From CALABS01 sp050260775 (GTDB lineage Bacteria; Pseudomonadota; Alphaproteobacteria; Rhodospirillales; Magnetospirillaceae), in the NCBI GenBank assembly GCA_050260775.1, contig JBLNCP010000059.1, positions 1 through 64,000 on the forward strand: a stretch of DNA of 64,000 nt, given 5' to 3'. The translations under genes and the position numbers were made by a program. The notes under the pieces were generated by a model. The model searched no databases, was not told where the DNA came from, and saw nothing but the letters and a program-made list of their open reading frames with translations. Below, piece by piece: positions 39,516 through 49,775 of this stretch (position 1 is its first letter; each line of letters begins with the position of its first letter).

Positions 39516-41198
39516 ATGACGGTGTATTCGATCAACAAGCAGGCTTACGAGCAGGCCAACATGACGCCGGCGTCGGGCGCCAAGAGCGCCGTGTCCGCCG
39601 AGGATGCGTTCGCCGCCGCCCTGCAGTCGGCCACCCTGCGATTCGGCGCCGCCTCCGGCGAGGTCAACGCCGGCGCCGCCCTGAAGGAGCATTTCGACCG
39701 CCCCGCGCCGGAAGCGCGCGAGACCCGGGCGCCCGAGCGCGACGACCGCGCCGATGCCCGGCCGGCGGCCCGCAATGACGACGGCCGCACCGAGCGCGCG
39801 CCGCGCCAGGAAACCAAGCCGTCCGACCGCACCGAGCGGTCCGACGACAAGGTGGAGGCCGAACCGGCCTCCGACACCCGCGACAGCGCCAAGGCCGAGA
39901 AACCGGCCGCTCAGGCGAAGAAGGACGCCGGCGCCGACCAGGACCAGGGCGACGCCGCCCAGGCGACCGCGCCGACCGGAACGGTCGCCGCGCCGGCCGA
40001 GGCCCAGCCTCAGGTCGCTCCCGTGGTGGTCCAGCCGGCAGCGACGCAGAATGCGGACGCCGCGGCCCAGACCGAGGCGCAGGACCCCTTCGCCTGGCTG
40101 GAACAGGACCACGGCACCATGGTCGCCGACCTCGAGGCCAAGATCGAACCCGGGGACACCGGTGACGCGGGCGCCGGCGCCATGGACGATGCATTCCTCG
40201 CCCAGGTGAAGGCGGCCGCCTCCGGCCAGGCCAAGAATACCCACCAGATGCAGGGCCGCACCGAACCCGCCACGGACACCGCCCGCCAGCAGGCCGACAA
40301 CCTCGCCGACCTGCTCGCCGGCACCGGCGCCGCCGTCAAGATCCAGGTCTCCGACACCACCGCCCAGACCGCGGCCCCGGACACCGGCGCCGATGTGGGC
40401 GCGCTTGCCGAGCTGCTCAAGGCCCAGGACCTGGCGGCGCAGGACATGCCCGCCGCGGCTATGGGCCGGAACGGAGCGCCGGCCGGCCAGAACGGCCAGG
40501 GCGTGACCACCGCCGGCCAGCAAATCGCCCAGAACGGGGCGCTCGACACTGTCCAGGCTGCGGCCGGCAAGGCGGTGGAGGCCAAACCCTTCGTGGCCGC
40601 GCTCGCCGCCCAGGTCGAGGCCGGCAACGGCCAGAATGCCCAGGCGCCGACCACCGGCAACCAGGCGGTCGCCGGGCTGAACGGCGTCACCGGCACGCAG
40701 GCGGCGCAGAAGGCGACCGCGGCGCAGGCCCCGCAGGCGGCGCGTCAGCCGCACATGCCCGAGCCCAAGCAGGTGATGGACCAGGTCAAGGTCAACATCG
40801 ACAAGGCGGTCAAGGACGGCCACGACACCATCAAGGTCGAGCTCAAGCCGGTCGATCTCGGCAAGATCGAGATCAAGCTCGAGGTGTCCTCGGACGGCCG
40901 CGTCACCGGTCACGTCACCGCCGAGAACAAGGATACCCTGGCGGTGCTCCAGAAGGACGCCCGCGGGCTGGAGAAGGCGCTGCAGGATGCCGGCCTCAAG
41001 GCCGACGAGGGCTCGCTCAGCTTCTCGCTGACGGGCGACGGGCAGCAGGCGCAGCAGCAGAACGGGGCCCAGTCCCGCGCCGGCCGCCGCCGCAGTGTGC
41101 TGTCGCGCGCCAGCGTCGACGGCGCCGAAGGTGCCGGTGCGATCCAGGCGTCGCGGCCCCGCCTCGGCGGCCGCTCCGGCGTCGACATTCAGGTTTAA
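39516..41198 (+). CDS. fliK: Flagellar hook-length control protein FliK
   Basis: 560 aa. A long Ala/Pro/Gln/Asp-rich, probably disordered N-terminal ruler part (about 1-400) and a compact C-terminal Flg_hook domain (about 420-510; DTIKVELKPVDLGKIEIKLEVSSDGRVTGHVTAENKDTL in two segments). FliK is secreted during hook growth and switches FlhB to filament substrates. The ATG follows AGGGGATC. First gene of the unit with flgD (11 nt later) and flgE; the hook-cap and hook neighbours fit the assignment. Confidence 0.9.
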   Translation: MTVYSINKQAYEQANMTPASGAKSAVSAEDAFAAALQSATLRFGAASGEVNAGAALKEHFDRPAPEARETRAPERDDRADARPAARNDDGRTERAPRQETKPSDRTERSDDKVEAEPASDTRDSAKAEKPAAQAKKDAGADQDQGDAAQATAPTGTVAAPAEAQPQVAPVVVQPAATQNADAAAQTEAQDPFAWLEQDHGTMVADLEAKIEPGDTGDAGAGAMDDAFLAQVKAAASGQAKNTHQMQGRTEPATDTARQQADNLADLLAGTGAAVKIQVSDTTAQTAAPDTGADVGALAELLKAQDLAAQDMPAAAMGRNGAPAGQNGQGVTTAGQQIAQNGALDTVQAAAGKAVEAKPFVAALAAQVEAGNGQNAQAPTTGNQAVAGLNGVTGTQAAQKATAAQAPQAARQPHMPEPKQVMDQVKVNIDKAVKDGHDTIKVELKPVDLGKIEIKLEVSSDGRVTGHVTAENKDTLAVLQKDARGLEKALQDAGLKADEGSLSFSLTGDGQQAQQQNGAQSRAGRRRSVLSRASVDGAEGAGAIQASRPRLGGRSGVDIQV

Positions 41199-41209
41199 GG
41201 AGTCGAGCC

Positions 41210-41932
41210 ATGACCACCGCAGCCCTGACCGGCGCCGCCGCCGCCCAGAGCACGTCGAGCACCTCGACCGACAGCAAGTCGGCGATCGGCCGCTCCAAGC
41301 TCTCGGAGAACTTCGACACCTTCCTGAACATGCTGACGGTTCAGCTGAAGCACCAGGATCCGCTGTCGCCGATGGACTCGACCCAGTTCACCAACCAGCT
41401 GGTCCAGTTCGCCAACGTCGAGCAGCAGATCAACGCCAACTCCAACCTGGAAAAGCTGATCGGCCAGAACACGCTGAACGCCAAGGCCATGGCCATCAGC
41501 TACATCGGCCGCACCGTCGAGGCCGACACCGACCAGCTGCCGCTGCAGAACGGCGAGGCGAGCTTCAGCTACACCCTGCCCAAGCAGGCCGCCAATTGTC
41601 AGCTGGTCATCAAGGACGCCAGCGGCGCCATCGTCCGCAGCCTGAGCGGCCAGACCACGGCCGGCCGCCACGAGGCGACCTGGGACGGCAAGAACACCGC
41701 CGGCGAGCAGCTCGAAGACGGGCGCTACACCCTCGAGGTGGTGGCCACCGCGCCCAACGGCGAGTCGATGGATTTCGCCACCACCGTCTACGGACGGGTC
41801 ACCGACGTGGCCTCGGATGCCACCGATACCCTAGTGAATCTCAGCGGAGCGGTCGTGAGCCTCAACAAGGTTCTCACCGTCCGGGAAACCGCCGCCGTGC
41901 AGTCGGGAAGCTCGACTGGCTCGAGTAACTGA
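41210..41932 (+). CDS. flgD: Flagellar hook assembly (cap) protein FlgD
   Basis: 240 aa. The N-terminal export and cap region has NFDTFLNMLTVQLKHQDPLSPMDSTQFTNQLVQFANVEQQ (spread over residues about 35-75), the FlgD hallmark, followed by a FlgD-Ig/tudor-like part with GRHEATWDGKNTAGEQLEDGRYTLEV near 150. It caps the growing hook and is replaced later. AAGGAG precedes the ATG. Confidence 0.96.
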   Translation: MTTAALTGAAAAQSTSSTSTDSKSAIGRSKLSENFDTFLNMLTVQLKHQDPLSPMDSTQFTNQLVQFANVEQQINANSNLEKLIGQNTLNAKAMAISYIGRTVEADTDQLPLQNGEASFSYTLPKQAANCQLVIKDASGAIVRSLSGQTTAGRHEATWDGKNTAGEQLEDGRYTLEVVATAPNGESMDFATTVYGRVTDVASDATDTLVNLSGAVVSLNKVLTVRETAAVQSGSSTGSSN

Positions 41933-41962
41933 CCGGCTGGCTGATAGCGGAAGGAGGATGTC

Positions 41963-44368
41963 ATGAGCTTGTACGGCGCGTTGTTCTCGGGTGTGTCCGG
42001 CCTCTCGGCCCAGTCGTCCGCCATGGGCGCGATCTCCGACAACATCTCGAACGTCAACACCACCGGCTACAAGGGATCGAAGGTCAACTTCTCGACCCTG
42101 GTGACCAAGCAGGTGTCGCTGACCAACTACTCGCCGGGCGGCGTGCAGTCGCGCCCCCGCCACGGCATCGACGTCCAGGGCCTGCTGCAGGCCACCAACT
42201 CGTCGACCGACGTGGCCATCTCGGGCCAGGGCTTCTTCGTGGTCAACGAGGCGGCGCATCCGTCCAACGGCGACATGTTCGCCTACACCCGCGCCGGCTC
42301 GTTCAAGGTCGACAAGGAGGGCTTCCTCCAGAACGTGTCGGGCTGGTACATGCAGGGCTGGCCGCTGATGGCTTCCGACCGCAATCCGCAGGCCTCGACC
42401 GTCCAGATCGGCAATGACGTCTACATGAAGGCGTACATGAACGATCAGGGCTCGATCTCGTACATCAACGACAACATCGTCAAGGACCTGCGTCCGCTCA
42501 ACCTCAACGAGGTCGGCGGCACCGCCGCCCAGACCCGCAACCTGCGCCTCGGCGCCAACCTGCCCAACGCCGCCGAGGTGGGCTTCAGCGGCAAGATCCC
42601 GCTGACGATCTACGACTCGCTGGGCGGCGACGCCGATATCCAGCTCAACTGGACCAAGACCGCCCAGAGCCGCTGGGACCTGGAGACGCTGCCGCCCATG
42701 GCGGCCAAGTCGCTGGTCCTCAAGGACTCCACCGGCCAGATCTATTCGGCCACCGGCCGCCTCGATTTCGCCGCCACCCCCAAGATCGGCGGCGCCATCA
42801 ACTTCAACATGGGCGGCACCACCTGGACCATCAACAACAAGGGTGGTCAGGGCGGCCAGGTCGGCAACAACATGTACGTCAACCCGACCTCGAGCAGCAA
42901 TTACGTCGGCGACTTGGCAACCGCCGTCAACACCGCCATGAAGATCCGCTACGAGGGCGTGCAGCGGACCATGACGCCGACCTCGGGCACGTCCTCCACC
43001 ATGGCGCAGGGATCGAAGCTCACCATCACCACGGCGCTCGGCGTCGAGGTTCCCATCGACCTGTCCGGCGCCGACCCGTTCGGCGGCAATCCCACCGACG
43101 CCGCAGCCCTGATCAACGCCCAGACCGCCACCACCGGCATCACCGCGACCGTCATCGGCCCGCCGAACCAGCTTGAGCTCACCAATGGCAACGCCACCCC
43201 GGTCACTATCCAGGGCACCGGCGACGCGTGGGGCTTCACCGGCTCGATCCTGGGCAACACCGATCCCCTCTATGCCCCGGTCGACAGCGCCGTCGGCGCG
43301 TTCGACACCTATACGGGTGCGCTGGGCAGCGGCACGTCCACGCTGATCTTCGACTCGACCACCCCCGCGACCTCCATCGACGTCAGCGGCATGACGCTGG
43401 CCGGGGCGGTCGCCGAGATCAACCTGCACACCTCGGCCACCGGCATCCGCGCCTTCCAGAACGGCGGGCAGATCGCGCTTTACAGCGAGAAGGCGCAGAC
43501 CGTCAACGTGCTCGCCACCGGCGACATGGACCAGGGCGGCATCGGCTTCAACGCCACGCAGATCGTCGGCCAGGGCCGCACCTACTGCGAGGCGCTCGCC
43601 GGCACCAATTCGCTGGTGTTCCGCCAGTTCGACTCCGCGGTCAGCGGCGGCATCACCGTCTCCGGCCTCAACTCCATCGACCTGACCAACGGCGACCCGG
43701 CCACCTACCAGGGCCGCGACATCAACACCGCCACCCTTCCCAACAATTCGGACGGGTTCACGCTCAATCCCATCGCCTCGTCCTTGGCGACCGCCGACGC
43801 CATCGAATTCGACGGCAACGGCAATCCCGAGAAGATCAACGTCTCGACGATGGAGATCGACTGGGCCAACGGCGCCACCGACATGACCCAGGCCGACACC
43901 AACATCGGCCTGTTCTTCGGCAACATCGGCCTCAACGATGGCGTCACCCAGTCGAGCGGCACCGACCTCAAGGTCGAGACCAAGTGGTCGAGCCAGGACG
44001 GTGCCAAGTTCGGCAACTTCGCCGGCGTCTCGATCGGCTCCGACGGCATCGTCACCGCCCTGTTCGACAACGGCGTCACCAAGCCGGTGTTCCAGATCCC
44101 GGTGGCCACCTTCGTCAACCCCAACGGCATGGAAAGCCTGACCGGCAACGTCTTCATCTCGACCGACAACTCGGGCGACCCGACGCTGCGCAGCCCCGGC
44201 GACGCCGGCGCCGGCCAGGTCAACGCCGCCTCGCTCGAAGCCTCGACCGTCGACATCGGCGAGGAGTTCACCACCATGATCGTGACCCAGCGCGCCTACT
44301 CGGCGGCGGCCAAGATCATCACCACCTCGGACGAGATGCTCGACGAGCTGGTCCGCATCAAGCGGTAA
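41963..44368 (+). CDS. flgE: Flagellar hook protein FlgE (long form)
   Basis: 801 aa, about twice the enterobacterial length. The N-terminal rod motif LYGALFSGVSGLSAQSSAMG with NISNVNTTGYKGS and the C-terminal EEFTTMIVTQRAYSAAAKII are standard D0/D1 parts; the extra length is in the surface-exposed middle (about 230-640), rich in Thr, Gly and Asn. Long hook proteins are known in alphaproteobacteria. The AAGGAGG site precedes the ATG. It ends the unit at a strong terminator. Confidence 0.95.
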   Translation: MSLYGALFSGVSGLSAQSSAMGAISDNISNVNTTGYKGSKVNFSTLVTKQVSLTNYSPGGVQSRPRHGIDVQGLLQATNSSTDVAISGQGFFVVNEAAHPSNGDMFAYTRAGSFKVDKEGFLQNVSGWYMQGWPLMASDRNPQASTVQIGNDVYMKAYMNDQGSISYINDNIVKDLRPLNLNEVGGTAAQTRNLRLGANLPNAAEVGFSGKIPLTIYDSLGGDADIQLNWTKTAQSRWDLETLPPMAAKSLVLKDSTGQIYSATGRLDFAATPKIGGAINFNMGGTTWTINNKGGQGGQVGNNMYVNPTSSSNYVGDLATAVNTAMKIRYEGVQRTMTPTSGTSSTMAQGSKLTITTALGVEVPIDLSGADPFGGNPTDAAALINAQTATTGITATVIGPPNQLELTNGNATPVTIQGTGDAWGFTGSILGNTDPLYAPVDSAVGAFDTYTGALGSGTSTLIFDSTTPATSIDVSGMTLAGAVAEINLHTSATGIRAFQNGGQIALYSEKAQTVNVLATGDMDQGGIGFNATQIVGQGRTYCEALAGTNSLVFRQFDSAVSGGITVSGLNSIDLTNGDPATYQGRDINTATLPNNSDGFTLNPIASSLATADAIEFDGNGNPEKINVSTMEIDWANGATDMTQADTNIGLFFGNIGLNDGVTQSSGTDLKVETKWSSQDGAKFGNFAGVSIGSDGIVTALFDNGVTKPVFQIPVATFVNPNGMESLTGNVFISTDNSGDPTLRSPGDAGAGQVNAASLEASTVDIGEEFTTMIVTQRAYSAAAKIITTSDEMLDELVRIKR

Positions 44369-44391
44369 GAGTTTTCCTTCGCGCTGACTTG

Positions 44392-44429
44392 AGGACCGGA
44401 AGCACCCGCTTCCGGTCCTTCTTTTTTTC
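44392..44429 (+). terminator. Rho-independent terminator after flgE
   Basis: A 12-bp perfect stem AGGACCGGAAGC / GCTTCCGGTCCT with loop ACCC (44392-44419), followed at once by TCTTTTTTT. It separates fliK-flgD-flgE from the fliF unit. Confidence 0.93.
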
Positions 44430-44485
44430 CTCCCCCGGCCGGGCCGAGGGAGGGGGTACGATCACGCTGTGTCCATCGCGCCACA

Positions 44486-44504
44486 CCCGGCAAATCTTGC
44501 CGGG
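44486..44504. promoter_or_regulatory. Perfect palindrome before fliF, candidate FlbD site
   Basis: CCCGGCAAATCTTGCCGGG: 8-bp arms with a 3-nt centre. It lies 26 nt upstream of the fliF sigma-54 element, close enough to repress as well as activate; FlbD in Caulobacter does both through ftr sites. The core recurs before fliK. Confidence 0.55.
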
Positions 44505-44528
44505 GTGTTAACCAACCTTCAATCTAAT

Positions 44529-44545
44529 GGGCAATAGGGTTGCAT
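44529..44545 (+). promoter_or_regulatory. Sigma-54-like promoter of the fliF unit
   Basis: TGGGCAATAGGGTTGCA has GG (44530-44531) and GC (44542-44543) exactly 10 nt apart, with GGCA and TTGCA matching the consensus. The start would be near 44555, which excludes any fliF start before that point. Confidence 0.6.
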
Positions 44546-44605
44546 CGGGTGGACGAGCGACTTCGGCCGCCCATGGGATCCGTCCGGCTCGGGGTTGGAA
44601 GCAAC

Positions 44606-46261
44606 GTGAACGCATTCCTGCAGATGATGCGCGGCCTGGGGCCGATGCGGCTGGCCGCGATCGCCGGTGTCGGCGTGTCGATCCTCGGCTTCTTCATCTA
44701 CCTGATGAGCCGGGTGGCGACGCCGCAGATGGAGCTGCTCTACGGCGACCTCGACCTCGCCGATTCCAAGACCATCGTCGACAAGCTGGCCTCCGAGAAG
44801 GTTCCCTACGAGATCCGCAAGGACGGCGCCGAGATCTGGGTCCCCAAGGACCGCAAGATGGACCTGCGCGTCAAGATGGCCGAGCAGGCGATGCCGTCCA
44901 ACGGCCGCGTCGCCGGCTACGAACTGTTCGACAAGCAGGACGCGCTGGGCTCCACCAGCTTCCAGCAGAACATCAACTATGTGCGCGCGCTGGAAGGCGA
45001 GCTGTCGCGCACCATCCGCTCCATCGACAAGGTCAAGGGCGCCCGTGTCCATCTGGTGCTGCCCAAGCGCGAGGCGTTCTCGCGCGAGGCCAACGACCCC
45101 TCGGCCTCGGTCATCCTCAAGATGCAGGGCAACGCGCGGCTCGAGCGCAGCCAAGTGCTGGCGATCCAGCACCTGATCGCCGCCGCCGTGCCCAAGATGA
45201 AGCCCTCGCGCATCTCCATCGTCGACGATCGCGGCACCCTGCTGGCCAAGGGCTTCGACAACGACCGCGAGGTGGCGGCCCAGACCGCCGAGGAACTGCG
45301 GCTCAACACCGAGAACCGCATGGCGCGCACCGTCGAGGAGCTTCTGGAGAAGTCCCTCGGCCCGGGCCGCGTGCGCGTCGAGGTCTCGCTCGAGATGGAC
45401 CTGTCGCGCGCCGTCACCACCGAGGAGACCTACGACCCCGAAAGCCGCGTGGTGCGCAGCCAGGTCACCGTCAACGAGGACGAGAAGTCCTCCGAGGGCG
45501 AGCAGAGCGCGGTGTCGGTCACCCAGAACCTGCCCGACCCCAACGCCTCCTCCTCCGGCAACCGGTCGTCGTCCTCGTCCAACAAGTCGCAGGAAACGGT
45601 CAACTACGAGATCTCGAAGAAGACCAAGAACGTCGTGCGCGAGATGGGCGAGATCAAGAAGATCTCGGCCGCGGTGCTGGTCGACGTCATCCGCGAGCGC
45701 GGCGCCGACGGCAAGTTCATCCAGCGCGACCGCACGCCCGAGGAGCTGGCGCAGATCGAGATGCTGGTGAAGTCGGCGGTCGGCTTCACCAAGGACCGCG
45801 ACGACCAGGTGAAGGTCGCGCAGATGTCCTTCTACAAGGGCGACGAGATCGCGGAAGAGACCCCGCCCGGCGAATTCATCATGGGCATTCCGCGCGAGTT
45901 CATCGAGAAGGTGGCCTCGAACCTCGGCCTGTCCATCGTCGCCATCCTGTTCCTGCTGCTGGTGCTGCGCCCGCTCATCAGCCGCGCCATCGAGAGCATG
46001 CAGGGCCAGGTCGGCCCCGACGGCCGCCGCCTGCTGACCGGCGAGCCCGGCGTGCCGCAGCTGGCCGGCCCCGGCGCCGCGCCACTGCCCGCCCCGGCCC
46101 TTGGCGGCGAGGAGGAGGTCATCGCCGACGAACTGATCGACATCGACAAGGTCGAGGGCCGCGTCAAGGCGTCGTCGATCCGCAAGATCGGCGAGATCGT
46201 CGACAAGCACCCCGAGGAAGCCCTGTCCATCGTCCGCAGCTGGCTGTACCAGGAAAGCTAA
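44606..46261 (+). CDS. fliF: Flagellar MS-ring protein FliF
   Basis: 551 aa. Forms the MS ring in the inner membrane, base of the flagellar motor. TM1 about 14-36 (LAAIAGVGVSILGFFIYLM), ring-building domains about 45-270 (MAEQAMPSNGRVAGYELFDKQ, EGELSRTI, VKGARVHLVLP), a disordered Ser/Asn stretch near 315-330, TM2 about 438-458, and a C-terminal FliG-binding tail LIDIDKVEGRVKASSIRKIGEIV. The GTG at 44606 with GGAAG upstream gives the usual N-terminus VNAFLQMMRGLGPMRL; an upstream ATG is in frame but unlike the family. fliG follows after 6 nt. Confidence 0.96.
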   Translation: MNAFLQMMRGLGPMRLAAIAGVGVSILGFFIYLMSRVATPQMELLYGDLDLADSKTIVDKLASEKVPYEIRKDGAEIWVPKDRKMDLRVKMAEQAMPSNGRVAGYELFDKQDALGSTSFQQNINYVRALEGELSRTIRSIDKVKGARVHLVLPKREAFSREANDPSASVILKMQGNARLERSQVLAIQHLIAAAVPKMKPSRISIVDDRGTLLAKGFDNDREVAAQTAEELRLNTENRMARTVEELLEKSLGPGRVRVEVSLEMDLSRAVTTEETYDPESRVVRSQVTVNEDEKSSEGEQSAVSVTQNLPDPNASSSGNRSSSSSNKSQETVNYEISKKTKNVVREMGEIKKISAAVLVDVIRERGADGKFIQRDRTPEELAQIEMLVKSAVGFTKDRDDQVKVAQMSFYKGDEIAEETPPGEFIMGIPREFIEKVASNLGLSIVAILFLLLVLRPLISRAIESMQGQVGPDGRRLLTGEPGVPQLAGPGAAPLPAPALGGEEEVIADELIDIDKVEGRVKASSIRKIGEIVDKHPEEALSIVRSWLYQES

Positions 46262-46267
46262 CGAGCC

Positions 46268-47287
46268 ATGGCCCGCGTCAAGGAAGACTACCGCAGCCTC
46301 ACCGGCCCTCAGAAGGCGGCCATGCTGATGCTCTCGCTGGGCGAGGAGCACTCGGCCAAGCTGTTCTCCATGATGGGCGACGACGAGATCAAGGAACTGT
46401 CCCAGATCATGGCCAATCTGGGCACGGTGTCCTCGAACCTGGTCGAGCGCCTGTTCGTCGAGTTCGCCGACCAGATCTCGTCCACCGGCTCGCTGGTCGG
46501 CTCGCACGAGAGCACCGAGCGCCTGCTCTTGAAGGCCCTCAACAAGGACCGCGTCACCGCGATCATGGAGGAAATCCGTGGTCCGGCCGGCCGCACCATG
46601 TGGGACAAGCTCGGTAACGTGAACGAGCAGGTGCTGGCCAACTACCTGAAGAACGAGTACCCGCAGACCGTCGCGGTGGTGCTGTCGAAGATCAAGCCCG
46701 ACCACGCCGCCCGCGTGCTGTCGATCCTGCCCGAGAACTTCGCCATGGAAGTCATCATGCGCATGCTGCGCATGGAGGCGGTGCAGAAGGAGGTTTTGGA
46801 CGGCGTGGAAAAGACCCTGCGCACCGAATTCATGAGCAACCTGGCGCGCACCCAGCGCCGCGACGCCCACGAGCTCATGGCCGACATCTTCAATAACCTC
46901 GACCGCAACGCCGAGAACCGCTTCATGTCGGCCCTGGAGGAGCGCAACCGCGAATCCGCCGAGCGCATCAAGCAGCTCATGTTCACCTTCGAGGACCTCG
47001 GCCGCATCGACGCCGCCGGCATCCAGACCCTGCTGCGCCAGGTGGAGAAGGACAAGCTGGGCTTGGCCCTCAAGGGCGCCTCCGACACCATCAAGGACCT
47101 GTTCTTCAAGAACATGTCCGAGCGCGCCGGCAAGATGCTGCGCGAGGACATGGAGGCCCTGGGTCCGGTGCGACTCAGGGACGTCGACCAGGCGCAGGCG
47201 GCCATCGTCGCCATCGCCAAGGAACTGGCCGCCTCGGGCCAGATCGTCATCTCCGAGGGCCGCGAGGAAGACGAGCTGGTGTATTGA
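46268..47287 (+). CDS. fliG: Flagellar motor switch protein FliG
   Basis: 339 aa. Rotor protein that binds FliF and meets the stator. N-terminal domain with LTGPQKAAMLMLSLGEEHSAKLF, middle domain with NEYPQTVAVVLSKIKPDHAARVLSILPE (includes the EHPQ-like NEYPQT motif) and C-terminal torque domain with MFTFEDLGRIDAAGIQTLLRQV and charged helix. Co-transcribed with fliF and fliH. Confidence 0.97.
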   Translation: MARVKEDYRSLTGPQKAAMLMLSLGEEHSAKLFSMMGDDEIKELSQIMANLGTVSSNLVERLFVEFADQISSTGSLVGSHESTERLLLKALNKDRVTAIMEEIRGPAGRTMWDKLGNVNEQVLANYLKNEYPQTVAVVLSKIKPDHAARVLSILPENFAMEVIMRMLRMEAVQKEVLDGVEKTLRTEFMSNLARTQRRDAHELMADIFNNLDRNAENRFMSALEERNRESAERIKQLMFTFEDLGRIDAAGIQTLLRQVEKDKLGLALKGASDTIKDLFFKNMSERAGKMLREDMEALGPVRLRDVDQAQAAIVAIAKELAASGQIVISEGREEDELVY

Positions 47288-47289
47288 TC

Positions 47290-47982
47290 ATGGCGACCCG
47301 CCTGCAGAAGTTCATGTTCGACCTCGACTTCGACCACCCGGAGGGGCGCCCGGTCGAGGCCGAGCTGTCCACCGCCCCGGTCGAGTCCGAGCCGGAGCCC
47401 GACCTGCCGCCGCCGCCCATGTTCACCGAGGAGGAGCTCGGCATCGCCCGCGACGCCGCCTTCGAGGAGGGGCGCCAGGCGGGGCTGGCCGAAGCCGCCG
47501 AGATGACCGAGCGCATGGTCGCCCAGGCGCTGACCACGCTGACCGGCCAGATTTCGTCGATCTTCCAGCGCCAGGACGAGGCCAATGACGCCAACGCCCG
47601 CAATGCCGCTCGAGTGGCGCTGGCCGTCATCCGCAAGGTGCTGCCGGCAGCCTGCGAGAAGCACGCATTCGACGAGGTGGCGCGCGTGGTCGAGGAGGTG
47701 GTCGGCCATATCCTCGACGAACCCCGCATCATCGTGCGATTGGCTGCCGACCTGGTGGAGCCGGTCCGCGAGCGCCTTGAGGCGGTGGCGGACGCCCATG
47801 GCTTCGAAGGCCGCGTGGTGGTGCAGGCCGACCCGCGGCTCGGCCCCGGCGATTGCCGGGTGGAATGGACCGACGGCGGCGCCGAACGCGACCAGGCCCG
47901 TCTGATGCAGGAAATCGAGGCCACCGTGGAACGCGCCCTGGCTCCGCCCGAGCGTGCCGCCACCCCCGCCGCCGTTGAATGA
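47290..47982 (+). CDS. fliH: Flagellar assembly protein FliH
   Basis: 230 aa. Regulates the export ATPase FliI and links it to the C ring. Low overall conservation but typical features: Pro/Glu-rich start, AFEEGRQAGLAEAAE (GxxxG-like helix near 60), and a C-terminal domain (about 110-220) with RIIVRLAADLVEPVRERL and DPRLGPGDCRVEWTDGG, the last being the FliH/HrpE signature. The position between fliG and fliN fits. ATG at 47290, 2 nt after fliG. Confidence 0.88.
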   Translation: MATRLQKFMFDLDFDHPEGRPVEAELSTAPVESEPEPDLPPPPMFTEEELGIARDAAFEEGRQAGLAEAAEMTERMVAQALTTLTGQISSIFQRQDEANDANARNAARVALAVIRKVLPAACEKHAFDEVARVVEEVVGHILDEPRIIVRLAADLVEPVRERLEAVADAHGFEGRVVVQADPRLGPGDCRVEWTDGGAERDQARLMQEIEATVERALAPPERAATPAAVE

Positions 47983-48019
47983 AAGTGTCGCCCGGCCGCG
48001 CCGGGTTGGGAGGTAACAG

Positions 48020-48343
48020 ATGTCCGACTTCGAACTGAACGACTTCAAGGGCGAGGACGAAGGCCACCACGACGAGGTGCCGGACGCGCCGCGATCGGCG
48101 CGCGACCTCGAGGCGGTCTACGACATCCCGGTGCAGGTCTCGGCGGTGCTCGGCAAGGCGACGATGCAGGTCAACCAACTGCTCAAGCTGGGCCGCGGCG
48201 CCGTGGTCGAGCTGGACCGCAAGGTCGGCGAGGCCATCGACATCTACGTCAACAACCGCCTGGTCGCCCGCGGCGAAGTCGTGGTGGTGGAAGACCGCCT
48301 GGGCGTGACCATGACCGAAATCATCAAGACCGACCGTAGCTAG
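48020..48343 (+). CDS. fliN: Flagellar motor switch protein FliN
   Basis: 107 aa. The C-ring component has an acidic N-terminal tail and a SpoA domain (about 35-105): YDIPVQVSAVLGKATMQVNQLLKLGRGAVVELDRKVGEAIDIYVN and LVARGEVVVVEDRLGVTMTEII. GGGAGG precedes the ATG. fliM is not adjacent. Confidence 0.95.
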   Translation: MSDFELNDFKGEDEGHHDEVPDAPRSARDLEAVYDIPVQVSAVLGKATMQVNQLLKLGRGAVVELDRKVGEAIDIYVNNRLVARGEVVVVEDRLGVTMTEIIKTDRS

Positions 48344-48357
48344 GCAGGGTGGGCGCT

Positions 48358-49734
<1,377 letters not shown>

Positions 49735-49775
49735 CGGACGCGGCGATCGGCATCTAGGGGCGGCGGACGGCGCAC

